Below, piece by piece: positions 45,276-52,480 of a stretch of 54,468 bases of DNA. The stretch is taken from positions 1 to 54,468 of the forward strand of contig JAEYZM010000031.1 of assembly GCA_023427985.1 (NCBI GenBank), in the 5' to 3' direction. Source of the DNA: Bacteroidota bacterium (GTDB lineage: Bacteria > Bacteroidota > Bacteroidia > Sphingobacteriales > Sphingobacteriaceae). The position numbers were made by a program, and so were the translations under genes. Every line of letters begins with the position of its first letter. The first letter of the stretch is position 1. The notes beneath the pieces are model-generated. The model did no database searches. It had not been told where the DNA came from and was given only the letters and a program-made list of their open reading frames with translations.

Positions 45276-47051
45276 TTACATTCTTTCTGGCATATCTATT
45301 CCCAACAATTCCATTCCATGTTTCAAGACTTTCGCAATTTGTTTCGACAAACTCAATCGGAATTCTTGCAATTGCAGATCCTCCAATTTCAGAATCGGAT
45401 CGTCGTGATAAAATTTATTGAAGAGCTTTGCAAGTTCGTATAAATAATTGGCGATGCTTGCTGGCGAATATTCGCGCGCTGCTTCTTCAATGATCTGCGG
45501 ATATTTCAACAATTGCAAAATGCATTCCTTCTCGTTTGCATTGATTGTGTCGATGCTAAACGTTACTGCATCGGCATAATTCGCTTTGCGTAAAATGCTC
45601 TGAATTCGAGCGTAAGAATACTGTATGAATGGTCCTGTATGTCCTTGTAAATCGATGGATTCCGCCGGATTAAACAAAATGCGTTTGCGCGGATCTACTT
45701 TCAATAAATAATATTTTAATGCGCCTAGACCGATGGTGCGATAGAGTTGCGTTTTCTCTTCTTCTGCAAATTCATTTACCTTACCCAAACTTTCCGATTG
45801 CTCTTTTGCATTGGCAATCATCTCCTCCATTAGATCATCTGCATCCACCACCGTTCCTTCTCTCGATTTCATTTTGCCACTCGGCAAGTCCACCATGCCG
45901 TACGACAAATGATACAAACCTTGAGCCCATGACTTGCCCAATTTATTTAAGATCAAAAACAAAACTTTGAAATGGTACTCCTGCTCATTGCCCACCACAT
46001 AAATGGATCTACCCATTTGAAAATCTTCGTACTTCATTTGGGCAGTTCCCAAATCTTGTGTGATGTATACCGATGTACCATCGCTTCGCAACACTAATTT
46101 CTGATCGAGACCATCTTCGGTTAAATCAATCCAGACCGAACCATCGTCCTTCTTGAAAAATACTCCCTTACTTAAGCCTTCCTCAATGATGTCCTTGCCC
46201 AAAGTATAGGTGTTCGATTCGTAATAAAACTTATCGAATTTCACACCAAGATTTTTATACGTAACATCGAATCCTTCGTACACCCAATCGTTCATCATCT
46301 TCCACAATGCAATCACCTGCTCATCTTTCTGCTCCCATTTCAACAACATCTCCTGCGCTTCTTTGATCATTGGCGCTTCCTTCTTCGCTTGCTCTTCCGA
46401 CATTCCCTCTGCTGTTAGCGCTTCAATTTCTTTTTTATACGCTTTGTCGAACTCCACATAATATTTCCCCACCAAATGATCGCCCTTCATTCCAGAGCTA
46501 GCAGGCGTTTCACCATTTCCAAATTTTTGCCAAGCAAGCATCGATTTGCAAATGTGAATGCCTCGATCGTTGATCAAATTGGTTAAGATCACATCGTAAC
46601 CCGCAGCCTTGAAAATATTGCCGATGGCATAACCCAATAAATTATTACGGATATGACCTAGATGCAAGGGTTTATTGGTGTTGGGCGATGAGTACTCAAC
46701 CATCACCTTTTCATTTTTAGATGCTAGTGTTCCAAAATTTTTCTCCGCAGTAATCGCTTTCAACTGATCAATCCAATATTTTGGGTCGATGCTCAAATTC
46801 AAAAATCCTTTCACGCAATTGAATCCAATCACATGCTCTAAATTATTTTGAAGGTACTCTCCAATTTGTCGACCCGTTTCCTCGGGCGACTTCTTCGAAA
46901 ATTTTGTAAAAGGAAAAACCACAAGCGTCACTTCTCCTTCAAATTCCTTACGTGTTTCTTGCAATGAAATTTGATCTGCAGAAATACTTTCGCTGAAGAG
47001 TGACTCAATGGATTGTATGGTTATTTCTATTATATGTTGGTGTAAGTTCAT
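45276..47051 (-). CDS. argS: Arginyl-tRNA synthetase
   Basis: A 591-residue class I synthetase. The HIGH motif is NTNKPLHLGHIRNN, the KMSKS counterpart is GKMKSREGTVVDADDLM, and the N-terminal additional domain and C-terminal DALR anticodon domain (HTGPFIQYSYARIQSIL onward) are present. Arginase precedes it on the same strand after 137 bases, and the FG-GAP gene follows after 1 base. Four heptads stand immediately upstream of its start codon. Confidence 0.95.
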   Translation of the reverse strand: MNLHQHIIEITIQSIESLFSESISADQISLQETRKEFEGEVTLVVFPFTKFSKKSPEETGRQIGEYLQNNLEHVIGFNCVKGFLNLSIDPKYWIDQLKAITAEKNFGTLASKNEKVMVEYSSPNTNKPLHLGHIRNNLLGYAIGNIFKAAGYDVILTNLINDRGIHICKSMLAWQKFGNGETPASSGMKGDHLVGKYYVEFDKAYKKEIEALTAEGMSEEQAKKEAPMIKEAQEMLLKWEQKDEQVIALWKMMNDWVYEGFDVTYKNLGVKFDKFYYESNTYTLGKDIIEEGLSKGVFFKKDDGSVWIDLTEDGLDQKLVLRSDGTSVYITQDLGTAQMKYEDFQMGRSIYVVGNEQEYHFKVLFLILNKLGKSWAQGLYHLSYGMVDLPSGKMKSREGTVVDADDLMEEMIANAKEQSESLGKVNEFAEEEKTQLYRTIGLGALKYYLLKVDPRKRILFNPAESIDLQGHTGPFIQYSYARIQSILRKANYADAVTFSIDTINANEKECILQLLKYPQIIEEAAREYSPASIANYLYELAKLFNKFYHDDPILKLEDLQLQEFRLSLSKQIAKVLKHGMELLGIDMPERM

Positions 47052-47055
47052 TAAA

Positions 47056-47083
47056 AAGTATTAAGTACAAAGTATTAAGTATT
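47056..47083 (-). repeat. Heptad array upstream of the argS start, 4 units
   Basis: On the plus strand: AAGTATT, AAGTACA, AAGTATT, AAGTATT in 7-base phase, ending 4 bases from the argS ATG. The pattern is related to the AAGAACT heptads at 24921. Confidence 0.6.
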
Positions 47084-47126
47084 AAGAGGAATCATTGATG
47101 CTATATTTTATTATTGCAAGAACGAT

Positions 47127-47184
47127 TTTCTATTTTCTCCCGATAACTATCGGGATTTCTATTTTCTCCCGATAGCTATCGGGA
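47127..47184. repeat. Tandem pair of a 29-base unit containing palindromes
   Basis: Two copies of a 29-base unit: TTTCTATTTTCTCC followed by the palindrome CCCGATARCTATCGGG and A. The first palindrome (47139-47154) has a one-base change (CCCGATAACTATCGGG); the second (47168-47183) is perfect. It fills the space between arginase and argS and could form strong hairpins in their shared transcript. Confidence 0.85.
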
Positions 47185-47188
47185 TTAA

Positions 47189-48136
47189 TTAATCGTTCGT
47201 TAACTGATTCGTGGCTCTCACAAGAATTTCAAAAGCATTTTCTGCCATTGAATTTTCTTTATCGAGAGTTGGATTTACTTCTACCATTTCGAAGCAAGCC
47301 ACTTTAGGACTTTGCATCAATCGGGCAACTAAATTTCCAGCCTCTTTCTCCGTAATGCCATTGGGTACTGGTGTTCCAGTTCCTTTAGAGATGGATGCAT
47401 CCATACAATCCACATCGAACGAAACATAAATCATATCGCAATGATCCAACAATGCCAAAGCTTCAATCGCTACTTTCTCCACACCTTTACGTCGGATTTC
47501 TGTTGTTGTGAAATTTTTGATTCCGTTTTTCTTGATCAAATAATCTTCTTGCTTTTCTGTATCGCGAACATTGATAAAGACAATATCTTTCGGTGTGATT
47601 TTTGGAGAAATGCCACCCACATTTTTCAATTGATACCAATAGTTCAGCGTTTCTTGATCGGGCTTGTTAACTTTATTCTCGATGTTGTCCTCCGCCAAAG
47701 AAATGGCAATAGGCATACCGTGAATGTTTCCCGATGGTGTGGTGTATGGCGAATGAATGTCGGCATGTGCATCGATCCAAATCACCCCCAAACGCGCTTT
47801 CGGATTGGCCATCTTAATTCCAGCGATGGTACCTGCTGCCGATGAATGGTCGCCCGCCAACACAATTGGGAACTCCGCATTTTTGATGGTACGAGAAACC
47901 TCATCGCTCACACGTTCCATCATAGTAAGTACGCCAGAGATGCGTTTTGCATGCGGATTGCCAGCCGATTCTAACAAGAGGTGGTTTTCGTTGGGAACTT
48001 CTACCGACTTGTATTGTTTGAAGAATCTGCTACCGAAATCCAATGCTGCAATTTTAATCGCATCCACTCCTAAACTCGCCCCTCTCGTGCCTGCTCCAAT
48101 TTCCGATTTTACTTCTATGATCTTTAAATTTCTCAT
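47189..48136 (-). CDS. rocF: Arginase
   Basis: A 315-residue ureohydrolase. The manganese ligands lie in VLAGDHSSAAGTI, WIDAHADIHSPYTTPSGNIHG and SFDVDCMDASI; the long PSGNIHGMP stretch is typical of arginase and not agmatinase. It hydrolyses arginine to ornithine and urea. It is divergent from arginine decarboxylase, which competes for the same substrate, and lies upstream of argS on the same strand. Confidence 0.88.
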   Translation of the reverse strand: MRNLKIIEVKSEIGAGTRGASLGVDAIKIAALDFGSRFFKQYKSVEVPNENHLLLESAGNPHAKRISGVLTMMERVSDEVSRTIKNAEFPIVLAGDHSSAAGTIAGIKMANPKARLGVIWIDAHADIHSPYTTPSGNIHGMPIAISLAEDNIENKVNKPDQETLNYWYQLKNVGGISPKITPKDIVFINVRDTEKQEDYLIKKNGIKNFTTTEIRRKGVEKVAIEALALLDHCDMIYVSFDVDCMDASISKGTGTPVPNGITEKEAGNLVARLMQSPKVACFEMVEVNPTLDKENSMAENAFEILVRATNQLTND

Positions 48137-48208
48137 AATCTCTTTCTGTCCCGCAAAATAAAAATTTCAAAACTTATCTAAGAATATGATTTCTATAAAT
48201 AAATAAAA

Positions 48209-48225
48209 TATCTTTGCGGAAATTA
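48209..48225 (+). promoter_or_regulatory. Promoter of the arginine decarboxylase gene, shared 17-mer
   Basis: TATCTTTG -7 box within TATCTTTGCGGAAATTA, identical over 17 bases to the agmatinase promoter at 22898 and with the same 24-base distance to the ATG. Confidence 0.65.
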
Positions 48226-48232
48226 TTGATAA

Positions 48233-49618
48233 ATGCAAAGTTATAAGGAATTTCTAGATTTAAGCGTTGGATTCCCTCAAGAAGGGTTCGAAGTGATCGA
48301 CGATGAATTGTATTTTCACGATCTTAACTTGATGGAAATGATTGAAACCTATGGTACTCCCTTACGTTTCACCTATTTGCCCATCGTATCGAAAAAAATC
48401 CAACAAGCCAAAATTTGGTTCCAACGCGCTATTGTCAATAATAATTACCGAGGTACGTATAAATACTGCTATTGTACCAAGAGCTCACACTTCCGCCACA
48501 TCTTGGAAGAAGCTTTGAAAAACGACATCCATTTGGAGACCTCATCGGCCTTCGACATGCCCATCATCGACCATCTTGAAAAGAAAGGCTTGTTGAGCAA
48601 AGACATTACGGTGATTTGCAATGGCTACAAAAAGGATACGTATAAGCAATACATCGTGGATATGTTGCACGATGGATTTACGAACATCATTCCGGTGCTC
48701 GACAATAAAGAGGAGTTTTATTTTTACGACGATGAGTTGGATGTGAATTGCAATTTGGGAATTCGCATTGCATCGGAAGAGCAGCCCGACTCACAATTTT
48801 ATACCTCGCGATTGGGTGTGAGGATTGAAGACATCATCGATTTCTATCATCAAAGAATTGAACCGAATCCGAACTTCAAAGTGAAATTGTTGCATTTCTT
48901 CATCAACTCTGGCATCAGCGATACACCGTATTACTGGAACGAATTGGAGAAGTATGTAACGTTATATTGCAAATTCAAAAAGGTGAATCCCGATTTAACG
49001 ATGCTCGACATCGGCGGTGGTATGCCATTTAAGAATTCATTGACCTTCGATTTCGATTACGAATACATGGTGAATGAAATTGTAAAACGCATCAAAGATA
49101 TTTGCGCGGAACACGATGTAATTGAACCAGACATCATCACAGAGTTTGGTAAATATACGGTGTCCGATGCATCAGGAATATTATACAAAGTCTTGGGTCG
49201 TAAACAACAAAACGATCGAGAAAAATGGTTGATGCTCGATGGAAGTTTCATTACAAATCTTCCCGATGTATGGGCCTTGAATCAACGATACATCTTATTA
49301 CCCATCAACAATTGGGATTCAGAATACGAGCGTGTAAACCTTGGCGGCATTACCTGCGACGGTCAGGATTATTACAATCAAGAAGCGCATATGAACAACG
49401 TGTTCATGCCCAAAACCCGTAAAGTACAATACCTCGGATTCTTCCATACCGGAGCCTATCAAGAAGTATTAAGCGGATACGGCGGAGTGCATCATTGCCT
49501 CTTACCACATCCAAAACACATCCTCATCCGCAAGAACCGCGATGAAACGTTTAACTACGAAGTGTTTGGGGAAGAGCAGAATTCGAAGCAGGTTTTAAAG
49601 CTTCTCGGATATAACTAA
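48233..49618 (+). CDS. speA: Arginine decarboxylase (fold III, PLP-dependent)
   Basis: A 461-residue PLP enzyme of the alanine-racemase-like fold. The PLP lysine is in YCYCTKSSHFRHILEEAL, the glycine-rich phosphate site is DIGGGMPF, and the substrate cysteine/Asp loop is GGITCDGQDYYN. It is shorter than E. coli SpeA but close to the forms annotated as arginine decarboxylase in Bacteroidota. The product, agmatine, is the substrate of the enzyme encoded at 22922. A folded repeat region follows its stop codon. Confidence 0.82.
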   Translation: MQSYKEFLDLSVGFPQEGFEVIDDELYFHDLNLMEMIETYGTPLRFTYLPIVSKKIQQAKIWFQRAIVNNNYRGTYKYCYCTKSSHFRHILEEALKNDIHLETSSAFDMPIIDHLEKKGLLSKDITVICNGYKKDTYKQYIVDMLHDGFTNIIPVLDNKEEFYFYDDELDVNCNLGIRIASEEQPDSQFYTSRLGVRIEDIIDFYHQRIEPNPNFKVKLLHFFINSGISDTPYYWNELEKYVTLYCKFKKVNPDLTMLDIGGGMPFKNSLTFDFDYEYMVNEIVKRIKDICAEHDVIEPDIITEFGKYTVSDASGILYKVLGRKQQNDREKWLMLDGSFITNLPDVWALNQRYILLPINNWDSEYERVNLGGITCDGQDYYNQEAHMNNVFMPKTRKVQYLGFFHTGAYQEVLSGYGGVHHCLLPHPKHILIRKNRDETFNYEVFGEEQNSKQVLKLLGYN

Positions 49619-49622
49619 TTTT

Positions 49623-49654
49623 AGTGTGCTAGTGTGCTAACATGCTAGTTTGCT
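49623..49654 (+). repeat. Octad array after the arginine decarboxylase gene, 4 units
   Basis: AGTGTGCT, AGTGTGCT, AACATGCT, AGTTTGCT in 8-base phase, starting 4 bases after the stop codon. The same octad (AGTTTGCT) returns inverted at 49777-49792. Confidence 0.75.
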
Positions 49655-49660
49655 AGTTAT

Positions 49661-49688
49661 AGTGGAGAGTGGAGAGTGGAGAGTGTGG
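49661..49688 (+). repeat. Heptad array AGTGGAG, 4 units
   Basis: AGTGGAG three times and AGTGTGG, in 7-base phase. An inverse complement of this sequence (ACTCTCCACT) lies at about 49730-49739, so the two can pair. Confidence 0.75.
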
Positions 49689-49701
49689 GTGCTTGCACTA
49701 A

Positions 49702-49729
49702 CACTAGTCACTAGTCACTAGTCACTTCT
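49702..49729 (+). repeat. Heptad array CACTAGT, 3 units plus a variant
   Basis: CACTAGT three times followed by CACTTCT, in 7-base phase. It forms the centre of the folded region between the two convergent genes. Confidence 0.75.
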
Positions 49730-49758
49730 ACTCTCCACTCAATCTACAGGATTAGCAT

Positions 49759-49774
49759 CCCGATAGCTATCGGG
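49759..49774. repeat. Palindrome CCCGATAGCTATCGGG
   Basis: A perfect 16-base palindrome identical to that at 47168. It lies just before the inverted octads 49777-49792. Confidence 0.85.
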
Positions 49775-49776
49775 AT

Positions 49777-49792
49777 AGCAAACTAGCAAACT
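49777..49792 (-). repeat. Two octads abutting the RluA stop codon (AGTTTGCT on the minus strand)
   Basis: AGCAAACT twice in 8-base phase; the reverse complement is the octad at 49647-49654. The second unit overlaps the stop codon of the RluA gene by 2 bases. Confidence 0.7.
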
Positions 49793-50513
49793 ATAACCTG
49801 TCAAACTTATCTAGTTGCGTTTTCGCAACTCCAAAATCTTTCGGATACGGAGCATTGATTGAAATTTCTTCGCCGTTCAAAAGTTTGAAGCTTACGCTGA
49901 ATGCGTGGAGTGCAAAGCGTTTCAGGATGGGTAGTTCTGTTTCTTCGCTCGATTGTTTATAGCCACGCTTTATCTTAGAGAGAAACATCGGCTTGCCGCC
50001 ATACATATCGTCGCCGGTGATAGATGCGCGTTGTGTTGCGAGGTGAATGCGAATCTGATGCATGCGACCAGTGAGCGGACGACATTCCATCAAGGTATAA
50101 TGTTTGTATAATTCCAAAGTGCTGAAGTACGTTTCAGCGCGCTTGCCTTCTGCTTTGTCGATGCGCACCTGACCCTTAGCACCAATGGCAATGGGCAGAT
50201 CCACGTAGAGGTCTTGAAATTTATGCTGACCGTCGACAATGGCGTGGTAGATTTTTTTGACTTCGCGATGTTCGAACTGCATCGAGATGGAGCGGTACGA
50301 ATCGGGATTCTTCGCGAAAATCAAAGCACCAGAAGTTTCTTTATCGAGACGGTGACACAATTGCACATCGCCGGCATACGCCTTGCCCATGCGCAACATA
50401 TTGGTACTCTCGCCTGCACGATCGTCTAAGGAACTGAAAAAGGGCGGCTTGTTCACAACGAGCACTTCATCGTTCTCGAAAAGTATTAAATCCTGAAACT
50501 TTGGTATCTTCAT
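49791..50513 (-). CDS. RluA-family pseudouridine synthase without S4 domain
   Basis: A 240-residue enzyme with the catalytic motif LCHRLDKETSGALIFAKN and the C-terminal LTGRMHQIRIHLATQRASI. It lacks the S4 domain found in the rluD product at 35296 and is close to the RluA/RluC-like minimal forms; target RNA unknown. It is convergent with arginine decarboxylase across the repeat region, and divergent from the DUF3667 gene. Confidence 0.85.
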   Translation of the reverse strand: MKIPKFQDLILFENDEVLVVNKPPFFSSLDDRAGESTNMLRMGKAYAGDVQLCHRLDKETSGALIFAKNPDSYRSISMQFEHREVKKIYHAIVDGQHKFQDLYVDLPIAIGAKGQVRIDKAEGKRAETYFSTLELYKHYTLMECRPLTGRMHQIRIHLATQRASITGDDMYGGKPMFLSKIKRGYKQSSEETELPILKRFALHAFSVSFKLLNGEEISINAPYPKDFGVAKTQLDKFDRL

Positions 50514-50567
50514 GCTGCGAAGATATTAAATAAAGAATATATTCGTATTCCAAATCGACATCGGATT

Positions 50568-51578
50568 ATGCGAAAACTACGGAAGGAAAAAAACTGCTTA
50601 AACTGTGGAAACGAAGTGCCAGAAAGGTTTTGCACGCATTGCGGACAAGAAAACTTGCAACCACGCGAATCGTTCAAACACATCATGTCGCATTTCATCA
50701 CCGATTACCTGCACCTCGATGAAAAATTTTGGTCGAGCATCAAACCCTTGCTCTTCAAACCCGGTTTCCTCACGCTGAATTACAACGCAGGCAAACGCGC
50801 GAGTTATGTGCATCCCTTCCGACTCTACATTTTCATCACGATTATTTTTTTCATCATCAGCCCTTCTTTCAGCAACAAAGAGAAAAAACCGATTGAGTTC
50901 GATGGCAAGCCCAAGCAAGGCATCAGCATCGATACAAGTCTTTTGAATTCGAATGCCGATGAAGTGAGGCTAAGCGACAGTGGTGCTGCAACATCGACAT
51001 TCAATGTAAATAAGGATAGTGTGGAAATTGGTTTTTCCGATGAGAAATTTATTGCGCAGGACAGCACAGTGGAGGCTTACCATGCGCGACAAATGTCGAT
51101 GCCCGAAAGCGAACGCGATGGTGTTGTGGAGCGTTACCTTAAAGAGCGCTCGATTGTAGCGAAAAATTCTGGTGTGAATTTGCGCGAAGCGGTGAATGCG
51201 AATTTCAAAAAGAATACATCGAAAATGATTTTTATTCTCTTACCAATTTTCGCCTTGTTGCTGAAATTATTTTTTAGAAGAGAAAAATTGTATTACGTTG
51301 AACACTTTTTTCATTCGGTTTACCTACACAGCTTTTTATTCTTAACGCTGATCATTTTCGGACTCATCGTAAAAGTATTACCGGGCGCATACGCAGGCTA
51401 TATGGCACTCTTCGCAGTACTCTCGATTTTAGTTTACTTCTATCAATCGTTCCGAGTAGTTTACAAAGAACATGCCCTCATCAGCGCATTCAAATTTGCT
51501 TGGCTCATTTTCTTTTACTTCATCGCATTCTTCATAGTAATTTTAATCAATGCGGTAATAAGCTTTTTGATGCTGTAG
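50568..51578 (+). CDS. DUF3667 membrane protein with N-terminal zinc ribbon
   Basis: A 336-residue protein. Cys10, Cys13, Cys22 and Cys25 (CLNCGNEVPERFCTHCGQ) form a zinc ribbon, followed by FKHIMSHFITDYLHLDEKFW and LLFKPGFLTLNYNAGKRASYVHP, which identify DUF3667. One membrane helix lies at about 84-102, a hydrophilic loop at 105-220, and four helices at about 222-335. Function unknown. It stands alone, divergent from the RluA gene. Confidence 0.85.
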   Translation: MRKLRKEKNCLNCGNEVPERFCTHCGQENLQPRESFKHIMSHFITDYLHLDEKFWSSIKPLLFKPGFLTLNYNAGKRASYVHPFRLYIFITIIFFIISPSFSNKEKKPIEFDGKPKQGISIDTSLLNSNADEVRLSDSGAATSTFNVNKDSVEIGFSDEKFIAQDSTVEAYHARQMSMPESERDGVVERYLKERSIVAKNSGVNLREAVNANFKKNTSKMIFILLPIFALLLKLFFRREKLYYVEHFFHSVYLHSFLFLTLIIFGLIVKVLPGAYAGYMALFAVLSILVYFYQSFRVVYKEHALISAFKFAWLIFFYFIAFFIVILINAVISFLML

Positions 51579-51612
51579 CTTTTTAAGAAAACAATGAAAT
51601 TGTTTTTTATAA

Positions 51613-51650
51613 AATAAGTTTCCATATATAGAAACTTATTCTTATATTTG
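51613..51650 (+). promoter_or_regulatory. Operator and promoter of the higBA operon
   Basis: A perfect 10-base inverted repeat, AATAAGTTTC-CATATATA-GAAACTTATT (51613-51640), is followed by the -7 box TATATTTG (51643-51650). The repeat covers the position of the -33 element, which suits autorepression by the antitoxin. Confidence 0.75.
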
Positions 51651-51673
51651 TTTTGTGTTGAAGGAAAGGTGAT

Positions 51674-52015
51674 ATGCGATTTTTTGAAACAATTTTTTTA
51701 AAAGATGTAAAAGAATTCTTTGGGGAGCTAGATGTAAAATCTGTTAAAAAAGTATTATTTAATATTGAATTGGCAGAACAAACAAATGACCCTAGGCTTT
51801 TTAAAAAGTTAAATAATAACATTTGGGAGTTTAGGACTAAATATTCGGGTGTTCAAATAAGATTATTAGCATTTTGGGATAAATCAAATAATAACAACAC
51901 CCTAGTAATTGCAACACATGGCTTTATTAAGAAATCAGATAAAGTACCTTCAAATGAAATTGAAAGAGCAAATAAATTAAGACAAATTTATTTCGAGAAT
52001 AAATTATTAACATAG
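51674..52015 (+). CDS. higB: HigB/RelE-type toxin (Gp49-like)
   Basis: A 113-residue protein of the phage-derived Gp49-like/HigB group of RelE-superfamily mRNA interferases, which cut mRNA at the ribosome. The segment NNIWEFRTKYSGVQIRLLAFW and ATHGFIKKSDKVPSNEIERA are typical, with the late arginines and His expected in the active site. The toxin gene comes first and the antitoxin follows after 3 bases, the order usual for higBA. Base composition is more AT-rich than in the neighbours, consistent with acquisition. Confidence 0.88.
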   Translation: MRFFETIFLKDVKEFFGELDVKSVKKVLFNIELAEQTNDPRLFKKLNNNIWEFRTKYSGVQIRLLAFWDKSNNNNTLVIATHGFIKKSDKVPSNEIERANKLRQIYFENKLLT

Positions 52016-52018
52016 AAT

Positions 52019-52336
52019 ATGGAACGTTTAAAAACATATACTCTTTCAGAAATGAAAGATCAATTCATAGGAAAAGTCGGAACAAAATCACGTGATGATT
52101 ATGAATATGAATTGAGAATGGAAGTATTAGGCAAAATGATTAAAGCTGCTAGAAAAGAAAGAAATTTAACGCAAGAAGAACTTGGGCAGTTAGTCGGAGT
52201 TCAAAAAGCACAAATTTCAAAACTAGAAAGTAGCGCTAATAGTGCAACTATAGATACCATAATAAAAGTTTTCAATGCATTAAAAGCTGAAATTAATTTT
52301 AGCGTAAAAATTGAAGGAAACTCTCTTAAATTATAA
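52019..52336 (+). CDS. higA: HigA-type antitoxin with HTH_XRE domain
   Basis: A 105-residue protein. A charged N-terminal part (1-35) is followed by an XRE helix-turn-helix (LGKMIKAARKERNLTQEELG and VQKAQISKLESS). It would neutralise HigB and bind the palindrome at 51613. It is 3 bases behind higB. A strong terminator follows. Confidence 0.9.
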   Translation: MERLKTYTLSEMKDQFIGKVGTKSRDDYEYELRMEVLGKMIKAARKERNLTQEELGQLVGVQKAQISKLESSANSATIDTIIKVFNALKAEINFSVKIEGNSLKL

Positions 52337-52339
52337 AAA

Positions 52340-52369
52340 AAACGGGCCGAAATCTTCGACCCGTTTTTA
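52340..52369 (+). terminator. Intrinsic terminator after higA
   Basis: AACGGG-C-CGAA and TTCG-A-CCCGTT form a stem with one internal mismatch around ATC, followed by five T. A-runs on the left allow function in the minus direction too. Confidence 0.85.
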
Positions 52370-52424
52370 AAAATTATTCTCGTATAATAATAGAAATGTT
52401 AACGGCTACACCTAAATAACCTAA

Positions 52425-52480
52425 TTCCTATTTCCTATTAACCTTTTTCTATTTTCTATTTTCGTTTTTCTACTCCCTAA
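52425..52480. repeat. Array of 8 heptads abutting the citrate synthase stop codon
   Basis: TTCCTAT, TTCCTAT, TAACCTT, TTTCTAT, TTTCTAT, TTTCGTT, TTTCTAC, TCCCTAA in unbroken 7-base phase. The last unit ends exactly where the citrate synthase gene ends (stop codon at 52481-52483). The TTTCTAT heptads are shared with the arrays at 22851 and 47127. Confidence 0.8.

Noticed and set aside
51674..52336. Prophage remnant around the Gp49-like toxin
   Set aside because: No integrase, structural or replication genes lie nearby; the pair is a self-contained toxin-antitoxin operon.
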